A stretch of DNA of 64,000 nucleotides from contig CM028329.1 of assembly GCA_016647705.1 (NCBI GenBank), positions 55,321,231-55,385,230 on the forward strand. The letters are read 5' to 3'. The notes below the pieces were generated by a model, which ran no database searches, was not told where the DNA came from, and saw only the letters and a list, made by a program, of their open reading frames with translations. Both the position numbers and the translations under genes were made by a program. This document shows positions 44,881-58,332 of the stretch, piece by piece; positions within the stretch are counted from its first letter, which is position 1, and every line of letters starts with the position of its first letter. Origin of the DNA: Eucommia ulmoides (lineage: Eukaryota > Streptophyta > Magnoliopsida > Garryales > Eucommiaceae).

Positions 44881-45745
44881 CATTCTCTATTAATTTCGAT
44901 GTGTTTACTAATTTTGCATAACTTTTGATCTACCTACCCGTCAGCCTGGAACGTATTTCTAGATCAAGCCCTTTTTGGAATCATCTACATCTTGTCTCTT
45001 CTATTTTTACCCAATCGGGAGCAAATCGTGATATGGTATCAAATTTAATTTCATACTGCCAAACGATCATCTTCTCCTGTTTCAATAATATGAACTCCCC
45101 CTCCAATAAAATCACAAGGTTTCCTTAGTATTGCCTAGAAAGTAGATTTATGCACACCCTTGGATGTTGTATGCTAGGGTAAAATCCATATATATCAAAT
45201 AGTAGTCGCGCTATGTGGTTGTGTAGTCCCATAATATAAGTAAAGTGTTGTCTAATAATCCAACTTAAGTGTGCTATGTCACACTATTGGTTTAACAACT
45301 AAAACATTAAGTGCTACCTACAGTGAATCCAAATGTCAAGTAATACGAATATGATTACTTATCGGTTATAATTTAACATTTAGCACCACCACAATCGTAC
45401 CATCCATCACCACTACCAACAACACCACCCAATCCACCTTCTAGCAGTAACACAATTTCATTGCACCATTAATTGCCAACTTTATAGTTATTCATGTTAA
45501 CGAAAAACGAGACTAAGAAAAGAATGCAACAACTTTAACCAGTGGTCAGGGTCTCCTATTTATTTATTACTAATTTAGTATATATTAAGATAGGGCCAAC
45601 AAGACAAATAACAATGCACGATGCCAATGTACTATCTAATGAAATGCAATAACTATCACTTATATGCCGAGCCCACCTATTGTCACCCTATCCCATGGTT
45701 CACCACTAGCTAGACAATCTAACATGTTTACAAAACCTATAACCT
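44881..45745 (-). other. Region of element D where gag is expected; none recognised
   Basis: Only about 0.9 kb separates the protease remnant from the primer site, too short for gypsy gag. No CCHC knuckle or gag motif is visible on the minus strand. An internal deletion or extreme decay is likely. Confidence 0.5.
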
Positions 45746-45759
45746 AAACTCTGATACCA
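45746..45759 (-). other. Primer binding site of element D, tRNA-iMet type
   Basis: The minus strand reads TGGTATCAGAGTTT four bases from the 5' LTR, matching the initiator Met tRNA complement TGGTATCAGAG. Confidence 0.88.
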
Positions 45760-45763
45760 CAAA

Positions 45764-47825
45764 TGTCATACTCCACCCTGGACACCCGTCACCATAGGCC
45801 GGGCGTGACGTCAACTTGACACTACTACTCCATCAATGAATATTTACCCATATTTATATACACACACACGCGCGCGCGCGCGCGCGCGCGCTCTACTACA
45901 ATTTGTTTTTTGGGAATATACCGGTCCCAAATATTCACAACAAAAATCACAAAAAAACTGAACATTCCACGGTTTACATCCAACCGGCCCACCTCCAAAA
46001 TGACACTACGTCCGGACTCTACCTAGTGCCAGTAGTCGACCCACTCCTAACTGCGGTACCTGAAACCAAATATTTTATCAGTGTACTGTCTTCATAATAC
46101 AAAAATATTTTATGGATCAGGTATAATTATTAAACACCACGTTTCAAAATAAAATATCATATAATCGCATACCATGCTAGAATCAATTTCCACTGTCATC
46201 AAGGAAATAAAAATAATATATTTAAGCCAATCAATCCAGGCAGTTCATCATATAATAAAATACTGAACACATCCTTTCCTATTAGCCATAAGATCATTTC
46301 ACCTCACGATCGGGAGTTACAACGGTACCGTATCCTGTACAACTGTGTCATCTAACGTGATTATTAGTCCTAGGGCCATTTATTATCCCTAATGGTAGGG
46401 GTACCACCGGCAGGATTTGCACTCCTGATGGGTCAAATCAACCACCTACAGGACTAATCCTCCTGACAGGTCATAATAATCAACCACCTACAAGACTAAT
46501 CATCTTGACAAGTCATAATATCAACAACCACCTACAGAACTAGCACTCCTGACAGGTCATAATATATCACATCATAACCAACCACCTGCAAGACGTGGCC
46601 TCCTAACAGGTCAATATCATCCCGCAGGATATGCCCTCCTGACGGGATCAAACTATGGTATAGTCGGACAAAAATCACTTTCCATATTTAAACTCTACTT
46701 TATCCACATAAGTAATAAAGTCGTCCAATTTTAATAAACACTTTTTTTTCCACAATTTATACAAAAATATAATTTGTAAATTTACATAGAAGACAATACA
46801 CTTACCTCGATTTTTACACTGCAAAAAAATACTGTAGTAAAAAACTACCGAGATGCTGGCGCCTGTGAACCTAATAGCGATAGGGCCTAAATTAACATTT
46901 TATTTAAAATAAACCTAATATGCAATGCATGGCCCTAAAATGCACAATTTTCTATTTCTCAAATTTAATTATACAAAATTATTATTTCCCCCAGTTCCCT
47001 ACGTTAATATTTACTATACAAAATTTATTACAATAATGGTTACAAAAATTATCATCACGATTACGAAAAATTAATGTTAATTTGATTTGAAGAAAATATT
47101 AATCGACGAAATCGTTACTTATTCCGAATTTTTCATGGGCCGAGATGGGGGTTTTTTGGATTTTGGTTTTTATTTTTTCTTTTTTTCTTTTTCTGCTTGC
47201 TGGTTCAATCGACACACACGCGCTCACTCACTTACTGCCAGCAACACACACACACACACCAGTAGTCGACCGACGACAAATACACACTAAATTGACGGAG
47301 CACACACACATACGAACGACGATTACACACATACACACACCGGCGACGAATAACAGAACATACACACACACACATGCAACCATCTGAATATACACACCCA
47401 CGAAATCGACGACCCCCACACACCGTCGACGACAGAACAGCACATACATACACACTCACACCGGAGGAACAACAACGCTCACACACACACACATCAGACG
47501 ATCACTGAACAGCACGCACACATACAGGCTAAACAACAAACACACATACAAAATCACCGAATACACACACACCTCGCCAACCACCTAACGATGATCACAT
47601 ATACACACCCACGATGGACGAACGGCGATGCCACACACTACCGGAGTGAACGACCATACTGCCGATGATGACACACACATACACCGTCAACGAAACACAC
47701 ACCTACATACGTCGATCATACCCACACTGTCGGCGAATGGAACACACACACACATGTTAGCTGCTGAACACCCATCACCCACTTCTCTTATTTTTTTATT
47801 CTTTTTAGGTTGTAATGTCTTGGGG

Positions 47826-47870
<45 letters not shown>

Positions 47871-48139
47871 CAAGGGAATGAGGTCATTCTCTTCTCAATG
47901 AAGTGAATGATCTCATCCTACTACCCCAATTATTTATTTATTTTTATTACACTAATTCCCCTCAATTATCTTTAAGTTATCATTTAAGCCTAAAATTTAA
48001 AATTTAATATTCTTAAAATTGCTAATTAACCCCTAAATATTTTAAAATAAAAATGATTTAACACAATTTATCCCGTTATTTTTTAAATATTCTGAAATGC
48101 AACTAAAATTTATGCGTATGCAAAAATTAGGGTCTTACA
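45764..48139 (-). repeat. 5' LTR of element D
   Basis: It pairs with 29894-32342 throughout. It carries a (CG)11 run (45869-45890) replacing the CA/AT run of the other copy, the conserved box (46291-46332), hairpin repeats (46405-46655), paired motif sites (46081-46094, 46788-46803), a CACACA-rich part (47215-47760) and a (GT)n run (47828-47865). Confidence 0.9.
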
Positions 48140-49384
48140 ATATGCCTCTCAGCAATTAAAGAATCATGAGCATAACTACCTGATGCATGATTTAGAGTTG
48201 GCGACGATTGTGTTTTTCTTAATACTCTGGAAACATTATCTGTATGGCGAGACTTGTGAGATATATACTGACCACCAGATTTTGAAATATTTGTTTACTC
48301 AGAAAGAACTAAATCTAAGATAGAGACGTTGGATGGAATTGATCAAGGATTATGATTATACTATCCATTATTACCCTGGAAAGACTAATGTTGTAGCAGA
48401 TGCATTGAGTCAAAAATCGGTGCATTCGGTTGCACACCGTCGAGTTGTTCATACTAACTTGTATGCCGAGCTGATATCTTTACAAGTCCAATTGGCAGTT
48501 GGTCAGATGGCATCATTGCTTGTGACTTTGACCTTGAGACTGACATTAATCGACCGTATTATAGAAGCGCAAAAGTTGGATGTCCAATTGGAAAAGATCA
48601 ATGATGAAGTGGAAAATAGTTAGAGAATCGACTATCACATCAGAGATAATGATAAAGTCTTTATGTTTGAGATTAGGCTGTGTGTGCCTAATAATGATGA
48701 TTTGAATAAAGATATCTTGAAAAAAGTGCACAGCTCAACATATGTAATGCATCCAGGCAGTATCAAAATGTATCGAGACTTGTGAGAACACTATTCATGA
48801 AGTGGAATGAAACGAGAAATTGTAGAATTTGTTGCGATTTTTCTCATCTGCCAACAAGTAAAGATCAAGCACTAGAGTCCATGAAGATTATTGCAGCCTT
48901 TGCCTATCCCAAAATGGAAGTGGGAACACACGATGGATTTTATTTCAGGATTACCCCGTACTCAAAAGGGATATAATTTTATTTGGGTGATTGTTGATAG
49001 ATTTACTAAGTTTGCTCATTTTTTTGCTGTGAAAACTACGTACTCCATGGAAAAGTATGTAAAATTGTATATTGACGAGGTCGTTAGATTGCATGGTACA
49101 CCAGTTTTCATAGTGTCAGATGGAGATCTGAGATTTACGTTAAAATTTTAGTCGAGTCTTCAAGCTGTTCTAGGTACCAAGTTAAAATTTAGTACAGTTT
49201 TTCATCCTCAGACTGAATGTCAATCAAAGCATACATTTCAAACATTGGAGGATATGTTGAGGGGTTGTATTTTGGAATTTTTGGGTTGTTGGGATGATCA
49301 TTTGACGTTAATAGAATTTTTTATAACAACGGTGACCATTCGACAATTGAAGTGGCACCGTATAAAGCCTTGTATGGCAGAAGA
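48140..49384 (+). pseudogene. Gypsy E pol: RNase H and integrase
   Basis: Plus strand: [68 protein letters not shown], a degraded zinc finger region, then FISGLPRTQKGYNFIWVIVD with the first integrase Asp, FTKFAHFFAVKTTYSMEKYV, VRLHGTPVFIVSDGD and FHPQTECQSKHTFQTLEDML, where the usual GQSER Glu is replaced by Lys (QSKHT). The order and motifs equal D's pol. The frame is lost at several stops. It ends at GRRCR where the 3' LTR begins, so the GPY/chromodomain end is deleted. Confidence 0.88.
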
Positions 49385-50146
49385 TGCAGATTTTTTACGC
49401 ATGCATATATCTAGTTGCAATTTAGAATATTTAGAAAATAACGGGATTCATTGTACTATTTGAATTTTATCTCAAAAAAATCTAAGGGTTATTATTGTCA
49501 CACCCTACCCCGGACACCCGTTACCCCTGGGCCGACGTGACGTTGACATGATATCACATATCCAACTATATCAACCAAAAATACATCAGATATACCAAAT
49601 TATCATCTATACAACATATACATAATTTTTCAACTATAAGGATATTCCCGCTTCAATAATAGAACTATAAACTAAAACTCATGAACCTTCCTTAGGTTCA
49701 CTTCTGACAGCTCGTCTCAAATTTCACTCCTACGACTCCAACGCATGACCCAGATAACTCTATCTAGTGTCAATAGGGGACCGATCGACTCATATCCACT
49801 CCACCTGCGAGTGTACTATCTTCTTAGTAAAAATATTTTATAATAATAACTCATAACTACAACATCTAAATGGATCAAGCGCAGGTATATAGACAACACG
49901 TAGCTAGTAAAATTCTCCATAATATAAGTAGTGAAAATAAAACCAATAAGTACAAGTTCCATTCAAACCCATCTAGTATAAAATGATATCAAACATTATA
50001 ATAAATAATAAATCACCCAATATAAGTAAAACACCACATCTCAAAACACCACTCCACCACAACACACACTGGCCAACCATAGTGATCGTTATAACCTCAC
50101 GATTGGGAGTTGCAACGGTACCGTAACATTCGTAAGAATGCCTTCC

Positions 50147-50495
50147 TACGAAATATCCACACCCCTTTTGGGGAGAAATATAATCTACACCCCTTACGGG
50201 GAGAACTATCCACATCTCATGGGAAGAAATCCACACCTCTTACAGAGAGAAATATAATCCATACCCCTTTCGGGGAGAAATATAATCCACACCCCTTACG
50301 GGGAGAAAACTATGGCATCGTCCAAAGCAACAGTATCGTCAAAATTCACACCCCTTACGAGGAGAAATATATTTTATAACATCGTCAAAAATCCACACCC
50401 CTTATGGGGAGAATATAAACCACACCCCTTTCGGGGAGAATTTCTAAAATTACATCTATTTAAACCACACCCCTTACAGGGGAGAATTTTCAAAC
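50147..50495. repeat. CACACCCCTTACGGGGAG hairpin array, G 3' LTR
   Basis: About eleven units of CCACACCCCTTACGGGGAG with AATATAAT spacers; each unit has a CCCC/GGGG pair (CCCCTTACGGGG, CCCCTTTCGGGG). The counterpart is at 58990-59335. Spacer lengths vary and units diverge, unlike CRISPR. Confidence 0.92.
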
Positions 50496-50758
50496 CACGT
50501 TTTTCTCTCTCTTTTTAAAAGTACCACCCATTTAGTAGAATTTTTTTTTTTCCATCTTTGGTTTTAGAAAACCAAACATTATTAGAAAATCAGATATTTT
50601 TCCACTCTCTTTTAAACCACCAAAGCCAATGAATTATTTTTCAACTTTCTTTTAAAACCAACATAATTTACCGAAAATCCATTTTTTCCCAACTCACCTA
50701 AAACCTGTTTGATCCACATAATTTTAAAACCATCCATTTTAAGTAAAACCATTTTACA

Positions 50759-50761
<3 letters not shown>

Positions 50762-50825
<64 letters not shown>
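50762..50825. repeat. (AT)n microsatellite
   Basis: About 32 uninterrupted AT units lie in the G left LTR; the right LTR has only about 12 (59604-59625). Confidence 0.97.
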
Positions 50826-50829
<4 letters not shown>

Positions 50830-51480
50830 TGACAAGAAGACAGTACACTTACCTCAATATCCGTTTTGCAAAACTGACACTAACCACACTCTATTGGGAC
50901 GCCAGTGCCTGCGAACCTAATAGTGATAGAACCTAAATTAATATCATATTTAGAATATCCTAATCATTCAATTCAGACCCTATATTATGAATTGTTACTA
51001 TTTTATATACCACATTATTAAAATTAATTAATCACTACGAAATTATTATGATTTCAGAAATTGTAACGCTAAATAAAATTTAATCTAACGAAAATTAATA
51101 ATCAATTGAAATTTCACCTTTTTCCAAATCCTTTGATGGCCACGAAATGGGTTTTGGATTTTCCCAAGGTGGTTTTTGCAAGTTTTCCATTTTCTTTTCT
51201 TTTTTTTTTTCTTCATTTCTTTTCTTTTTCTCTGTTTTAGCTTCTGTTTCCTGTTACAGCCCCGGCCGATCACCCCTCTTTCTCTCTCTACTATCTACTT
51301 CGACAATCTCACTCACCGTCGACCGCCGTACACCAACTATCACCCACACACATACATGTACACACGCTGAAAAACTGACCGGAACACCCACCATATACTG
51401 CAGGACCATAACCGAACACACACACACAAAATCAAACTTACCTACTCTCTCTCTAACTCACCTCCGGTAATCAAAATCCA

Positions 51481-51583
51481 CCCCTTGTAAGACCTGTTTA
51501 AAAAAAATGATGATGAAATGAGAAAAATGAGAAGTTTGGGGGGGGAGAAAGAGTATTTTGATTTAGATATTTTAAACATACAT

Positions 51584-51656
<73 letters not shown>

Positions 51657-53492
51657 GTGCTTAGGGAGGGTTACCATCATTCTGGAAGAAACAAGAAAAT
51701 GAGAGAGAGAGAGAGAGAAGCGAAGAGGAAGAAGAAGCCATCGGAAAGGATGCTGGAAATCACTAGTGCGGGTTCAGGGTGTTTTCCCAAGGTTGAGAGT
51801 CGTTTGGGTTGTAGGAGTGTGCAAGTGTGACATGTTCTAGGGTCATATAGAAGCAGGTATGTGTGGGTGAAGGCCTATACCCTGTTTTTGCTATTTAGAG
51901 TTACAACCATTGGTTTGGGGTGTTATTTTAGTGAGTGTTTTAGCTAGAGTGAAGGGAATGAGGTTGGTTATATTAGTGTAAACTTGGGATGGTTGATCGT
52001 GAAGGTGGAGTGAAGGATTTAAGGGCCGGAGTTGGTGACGAGAAAGAGGTAAAAGATTGGTATGTTCTGTTCTGTTCTGTCAGGGACGAAGCCAGGACCG
52101 CTTAGGCGGTGAAATATCACTTAGGCGGTAAAACAACAGAGAGCCAGAATCGCTTGATCGCTTAGGCGGTGGAAGATTGCTTAGGTGGTAAAACAACAGA
52201 GAGCCAGAATTGCGTAATCGCTTAGGCGGTGGAAGATCGCTTAGGCGGTAAAACAACAGAGAGCCAGAATCGCATGATCGCTTATGCGATAGAAGATCGC
52301 TTAGGCGGTAAAACAACAGAGAGCTAAAATCGCCTGTTCGCCTAGGCGGTGTATTTTCGCTTAGGGGTGGGGAGCAGAAGCACATTCTAGGGGGGCTTGC
52401 AAGCACAAATTTTGAGGTGAGTGTACTGTCTTCTTACAAAATTATTTTTCTATATGTCGACCTAAATATTTATTAAACTGCATGATTTTATAAATATGGT
52501 AGATCGAGCAGGTTTGTGTGAGTTGGTAAAAAATGAATTCCCGTGGAATTGTTAGGGTTTTAAAAAGAAGGATATTATAAATAATTATGTTGGAAATTGA
52601 AGATGGTGTGGTTTCTTGATTTGTGTTGTTGGTTAGACTATGCCATAGTATATGTCCTGTCCGAAGGATGGTCCGGCAGGTGGTGATTCATAATATGGTC
52701 TGTCCGAAGGGTGGTCCGACAGATGGATAATTGTTATGGTGATTGATATAATTGGTGACTTATATTATTGGCCTCCGGAGACATCCGGTAGGCGGTGATC
52801 TACACAGTTAGGTCCGCTAGGAAGGCATATCCTACGGATGGTTACGGTACCGTTGCAATTCCTGATCGTGAGGTTAAAACGATCACTATGGTTTAGTCGG
52901 TGTGTATGTGGGTGATCGGTAAACTTGAAATGGGGTGTTTTTACTAAGATTGGTAATTTATTGCAAATAATGATTTATATGGTTTTACACTGAATGGATT
53001 GGTGAGATAAAATAATTATATAATTGTTTATTTATTTTCACTGCTTATTTTAAGAAGAGATGTTTGTATTAGGGTATTCATATAATTACGCTCGATCCCT
53101 TTTAAAAAGATATTGAGAATGTATTATTATTTCGAAAACATGTTTTAAAATTACTAAGAAGACAGTACACTCGCAGGTACTATAGAGAAACGTTTGTCCC
53201 CTACTGGCAGTAAGTCGATTCTTGAAGGGCCGTAGCGGGGAGTATCTCGATAGTGATTCTTTTTTGCTTCTGGCTGTATATGTTGGTTAGTAAAGATGAA
53301 CTAGTACTGTTGTTGTAAGATCAAGAGAGTCCCAAGGAAGGGGGTGTATGTATTTTTGTTGACCATAGTAAATAATATTCTCTTTTTGTGTAATACATTT
53401 TAATTAGTGTTAGACATTTGTTCGGATAAGTTGTATTGTTGTCACACCGGCCCACAAATGTTGGGAAACCCGGGGTGGGTTGTGACACCCCA
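51481..53492 (+). mobile_element. Solo LTR H (Tekay type)
   Basis: A 2.0-kb sequence starting TGTAAGACCTG and ending GGTTGTGACA (51486-53487) interrupts the G LTR. The flanks are CCCCT and CCCCA; the uninterrupted sequence in the other G LTR (60290-60305) confirms the insertion. It holds paired motif sites (52420-52436, 53154-53172), the box (52843-52884), CCTGTCCGAAGG hairpins (52650-52735) and a 60-bp tandem repeat of GCTTAGGCGG units. An (AT)n run lies at 51589-51653. Confidence 0.88.
52095..52375. repeat. 60-bp tandem repeat with GCTTAGGCGG palindromes in H
   Basis: AAAACAACAGAGAGC recurs at 52131, 52191, 52251 and 52311, exactly 60 bp apart, each unit carrying two GCTTAGGCGG motifs. The same palindromes occur in the Athila-like LTRs. 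Confidence 0.93.
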
Positions 53493-54343
53493 CCGGATCA
53501 CCGAACAACCATCGAACAAACCGAACACACACACACACCAAGTCACATGCACACACTGATCACAGTTGAACACACACATAATCATACACAGAACACTCAT
53601 ACACCCCCAAACCCACATAATTTCCGACCATCGATCACATACCGGCAAATCCCACCGCCGATTCTCTCCCTCTTCGTTTTCTGTTTTAGTTTCCTGTTAC
53701 CCGACCAACGACGACTCACAAAACACCGCCGGCGAACCCCATACGATCGATGACAAAATCCACTGGCGGTCCTTACTCTCTTTCTTCTTTCTCTTCCTCT
53801 CTCTTTCCCGTTCTTTCTCTCTCTCCATTCTTCGCGAGTTTTCTTCGATCCTTCTCCATTTTGCTCTCTATTTGACTGTCTACATACACACACACACACA
53901 CATATATATGGGTGATCAATTGGCCGGCCACGCGTCCCATTTCTCTCTCTTCGTGTCCACCGACTCAATCTATAAGATATATATATAAATAATTTACACC
54001 AAGCCCCCCTCATTTTGTTAAGTTTAATGTTTTTATTTTAATGTTTTGAAGATTTATACTTTGACCCCCTAAACTTTTACATCACAAATTAAATTTCGAA
54101 ATCCGCCCCACTATTTTAGTTAGGATCGTAATTTAAACTCATTCTAAATTTTAATGTTTATGAAGATTGCAATTTATCCCCTTCATGTTTAAAAAGATTA
54201 CGAATTAACCCCTCAAATTATAATTAAATCATAATTAACACCATCAACCTCGTTACTTCCGAATTTTATATTATTATTATTTTTTTATTTTTTTTTTAAA
54301 ATGCGACTTAAATTATACGTATGTCCAAGGTCAGGGTTTTACA

Positions 54344-54362
54344 ACTCTCCCTCCCTAAAATA
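54344..54362 (-). other. Polypurine tract of element G
   Basis: The minus strand reads TTTTAGGGAGGGAGAGT just before the 3' LTR. Confidence 0.82.
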
Positions 54363-57161
54363 AATTTCGTCTTGAAATTTTTCGTCAAACTACTAATACA
54401 TCAGATTCGCACCACATGATTACATTTGTCTTACGTAATTTTAGAACAACCGATTCCTCTGTAGGGTCCTATAATTACAAGTCACCCAATATTTATAATC
54501 ATTCCATTTAGTCAAAATATATGCCCCTATTGTAACACTTCCATTTGCAGTGATCGATATTATATCCAATACCTAACGAATAGCGTGCACTTGGTCGATC
54601 ACGCTAAACACGAACAGCCAACGGTCAAAGAATCTCAATTGATTGAGCCTATTCATTCCGGCTATAATTTTTCCGTAACCAACACATATTTTTTTCATTC
54701 GACATTTTCCAATCGACCAGTTTGCCACAACATCACCGTTTAACATTTAAACCAACAACACTCACAACCAAGTGTTTAAGAAGTCTTATAAGCATAGTTA
54801 GCCCAAAATTATCAACCTCAGTATCTAACTCAGACTTCAATTCTTTTATAAGCGTTTCCTAATATTACCGTTAAATCTTTCGCATTGCGCCAAAATCACA
54901 TAAATATGTTTTAAATCATGTCCAAAACATAACAATATCCCTCAACACATAGATATCACCAACCACCTCACTACATATCCAAATACGTCAAACGGGTCCT
55001 CTATAATAATTTTCTCCATGCCTCCATATTTAATCAAGTCCCTGACAAGGTCACGTGCTTTAATTCCGTTTCAATCTACCTAACATGCTTCAAACAATTA
55101 TCCACATATAAATATTAATTAACGAACATAGATACGTTCCAATCGCCAAAATTTGATATATCATAAAAGTCATTAGTTATTGACTATAAGATATTGCATT
55201 GTGAGTACATATCAATTTAAGGACATTTCAAATTATCCTTTTCCCATGAAATCTTAATGATCTCCACATGCCGACTTCGCCAAATAATTAACAACTCAGT
55301 ACATCTAATTGGGTTCCTTTTTATCAACTTCGATTCTAGAAAAAAAAATAGAATAAATAAATAACCACACCAGACTGTCTTTACTTCTTGAAAATTTTCC
55401 GTTCTTTCTTCTCTATTCAGTCTATTTGACTGGAATCCTACATCCTTTCCATCTAGCGCTTTATCCGATGCTACCTTACTCTATTAACGTCGCGTGATTC
55501 TCCTTACTATTAGAAATTTCATAACGCAACTCCTCAACATATCTCCCAATACCTAAATTCACACCTCTCGATTAACCGTTAATGTACAAATAAGAAGAGT
55601 TACGAACTCTCAACTAGATACCCAAAGCAGTATAGAAACTCGAATAAAAGTCAAAATAATTATCAACCAAGTCACAATACGGAGACACCTTTATGGTTTC
55701 AGATTTCTAATTCCAAAAATTTTGAGTAACTGATCAATCAAGTCTAAACACATGCGAAAATTTTTAATTTAGGAGCCACTGATCCTTATCAAACATATAA
55801 TTCAACATCTAATTTGCACTTTTGATTTAAAATAATTATACTATCCTAACTTTATTAGACATTTTTGTTGAACTGGTGCCTCACGCAACCGAACCCTCCA
55901 GTCAATATATATTGGCATACGCATAAAAAAAATATTCATCGAACTACTCTCCCTTTTTTTCATTTAGAATAGGTCAAAGCTACAATAGCCCACCTGGATA
56001 TTACTACTCAACCTCAACTTTATTACAAAACAAATCGCCTAACAACAATTGTTACGATTCCCTAATTCCATTTCAATCTAATAATAATACTCACACAATC
56101 TCAATAGTTTATCATTATCGAGCATTGCATACATTGTTCTATTCACCTCTTTTAAGGTCTTTTCCGTCAATTAGCATTATTCCATCAATTGACATTATTA
56201 AACCTACACACTTTATTTCAAATTCTCAAAACTTCATTATTCTCTCAGACACGCTAATCAGCTCTACAGTCAATTCCTGCTGCATCACTAAACCTTCTTA
56301 GCTGGACATCCGACTTTTACCTTACTACAATACGGTCAATCAATGCCGTTTTCAAAATCAAAATTTCAATCTGCGTTACCATCTAATCAACCGCCCACTA
56401 AATTTACAAGGGTCTCAACTTAACCCCTAAAGTAATATGAACAACCAACTCACTAATTTCCAACCCGAACTATTCACTATAGTCAGCCCTATGATCATTT
56501 TCCATTCCCTTCTTCCTTAATCTTTCCTAACTGGACATCCAACTTTCATGCTTCTACTATACAATCGATAAATATCAATTTCACATTGAAAAGTTCAAAT
56601 AGTGTGGTCATTCGACCAACTGCCCGACAAACTTAGAAAGATCCCAACCTGACACATACATTAATATGAATAACCCAATTATGCGCAACCATATTTTTCC
56701 CTATTTTCGATTTTAAGCACAAATCTCGTTATACGGAAATGTAGCTAAACGTCAAACAATTATAATTGCTACTAGCTCCAAAAAAGTTTCGAGTTCCTGT
56801 CACATGTTTTCGGCCTTTTCCATATTCCATCAACCCACCACTTCGGCGTCTTTTGGATTCACTTGAATACTATGCCTTAAGAGCACTAGTCATATTTACT
56901 GCACTAGTCACCGCCTTAGTAACACATTCTGGAGATGTTCGACATGCTCTTCTCTACTTTTGACCAAATCACCGTTTTTACAACGTTACAGTCTCTAATC
57001 TTCGATTACGAATACCCTACTCAAAAATCTGACACCCTATTTGTTGCAATTGATTTAACAACCTATCCATTCTAATTTTTGCGTTACCAACACCGAATCT
57101 TTATGGAAACACACACCAGGTCTACATAAATCATTAGTTGATATTCTAATTTATTGTGACT

Positions 57162-57193
<32 letters not shown>

Positions 57194-58310
57194 CAGGGCC
57201 GTCATAAGGCTTCTTCTATTAAAACTTCCCAAACCAAAAACGAACTTACTCCAATTCCCAATATCCAACAATTTTTTTCATACACCACTAAAATTATGTA
57301 AATTCAACTAAATGCAATTAATTATCAACTTAAATTAATCCACTCAATTTTTTCTATACCATAGCGATCGCCTTTAGAGTCCCAAGATTATAATTTCAAA
57401 TCTCAAATTCCTACATTCATTAATACAAGTATAATTAACCAACTTAACGAGCCGAACGTTCACCTCCTTATCATTATGGAACTTATTTAACAGCAACCAC
57501 AATTACTAATCATGCTTACAAGCACCCTGTCAATTCTCGAAACTACATAGGGAAAATCCCTAGCTATTACAATATCCACTGCCGAAACTTGTTCGAACTG
57601 ATGCCCAGCATCTGCGTACTGACTTGTGATATCCTTTCTTTATCACTTTTCTAACCTCCTAAACCCACTATCAGACTAACTGAGGTACTAGATATACCTT
57701 CCCAACAAGACATACTTTTATTCATCACAAATTTGACTCTACCTGCAACTCTATATTACTCATTCAAATGGATTATATTTACACGCACCTACTATCCTCT
57801 CAGATCCACAATCCTCGGCTACTTCCTATATATAATTATCTAATACATTGCTACATGCCACAATTGTTACTCCGTCTATTAATCAATCTAAAAAGTGCTA
57901 CCAAATTAAATTCTTGTTCAGTAACGTCACAGTTTCCTTTCAGATTGCCTAGGAGGAGATTTACTTCCTTTGAATATTATTTCTTATTTTGATTTAAGTG
58001 TGTTCTGCTATATCATCTAGTATATTGATAACGACGTAATTTATTGTTTGTTTAGCTTAGTCTTCTTATCTTGTGGAAGACATCCCTCCTAGTAATATCA
58101 CCATGTGGTCATATCGCTACTTGCCAAAAAGACAACCCTCTATGCACCATGCCAATGCACAAACTAATGAAATAAAAGACCTAACACTCACATACAAGGC
58201 TCACCTATTGACACCCTATCTCATGTCCCCTACTGACTAGACAACTGGTATGTCCTCCTATCTCATGGTCTTCTACCAACACATCTCCTAACAACTCTAC
58301 AAAACCTATA
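54363..58310 (-). pseudogene. Decayed internal region of element G
   Basis: There is no long ORF. Order and scattered matches to D can be followed on the minus strand: integrase end near 55430-55620, RNase H-like region near 56450-56530, a QLNKV/initial RT-like part further right. AT transitions dominate. A T-rich run lies at 57160-57194. No functional domain can be assigned. Confidence 0.5.
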
Positions 58311-58328
58311 ACCTAGGCTCTGATACCA
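58311..58328 (-). other. Primer binding site of element G, tRNA-iMet type
   Basis: The minus strand reads TGGTATCAGAGCCTAGGT, a full match to the usual iMet complement, four bases from the LTR. Confidence 0.92.
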
Positions 58329-58332
58329 AAAT

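Larger units (their letters stand above)
29894..48139 (-). mobile_element. Tekay/Del-type gypsy element D with nested insertions
   Basis: LTRs of about 2.4 kb (29894-32342 and 45764-48139) enclose minus-strand pol. Minus-strand order is 5' LTR, tRNA-iMet primer site, protease remnant, RT, RNase H, integrase, chromodomain-like end, polypurine tract and 3' LTR. Inserted in E exactly between HVIA and the rest of RNase H. Element C splits RT and lone LTR K splits the integrase end. Gag is not recognisable. The flanks share only ATAT-like bases, so the target duplication is not clean. Net length without insertions is about 9 kb. Confidence 0.9.

Noticed and set aside
29889..48144. Clean 5-bp target duplication for element D
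   Set aside because: Flanks ACATA and ATATG do not match; only ATAT-like bases are shared, so the boundary is supported by the interrupted RNase H frame instead.
50147..50495. Regular CACACCCCTTACGGGGAG repeats resembling a CRISPR array
   Set aside because: The units diverge, spacers are short AT-rich and nearly identical, no cas genes are present, and the array lies inside a plant LTR with a matching copy in the partner LTR.
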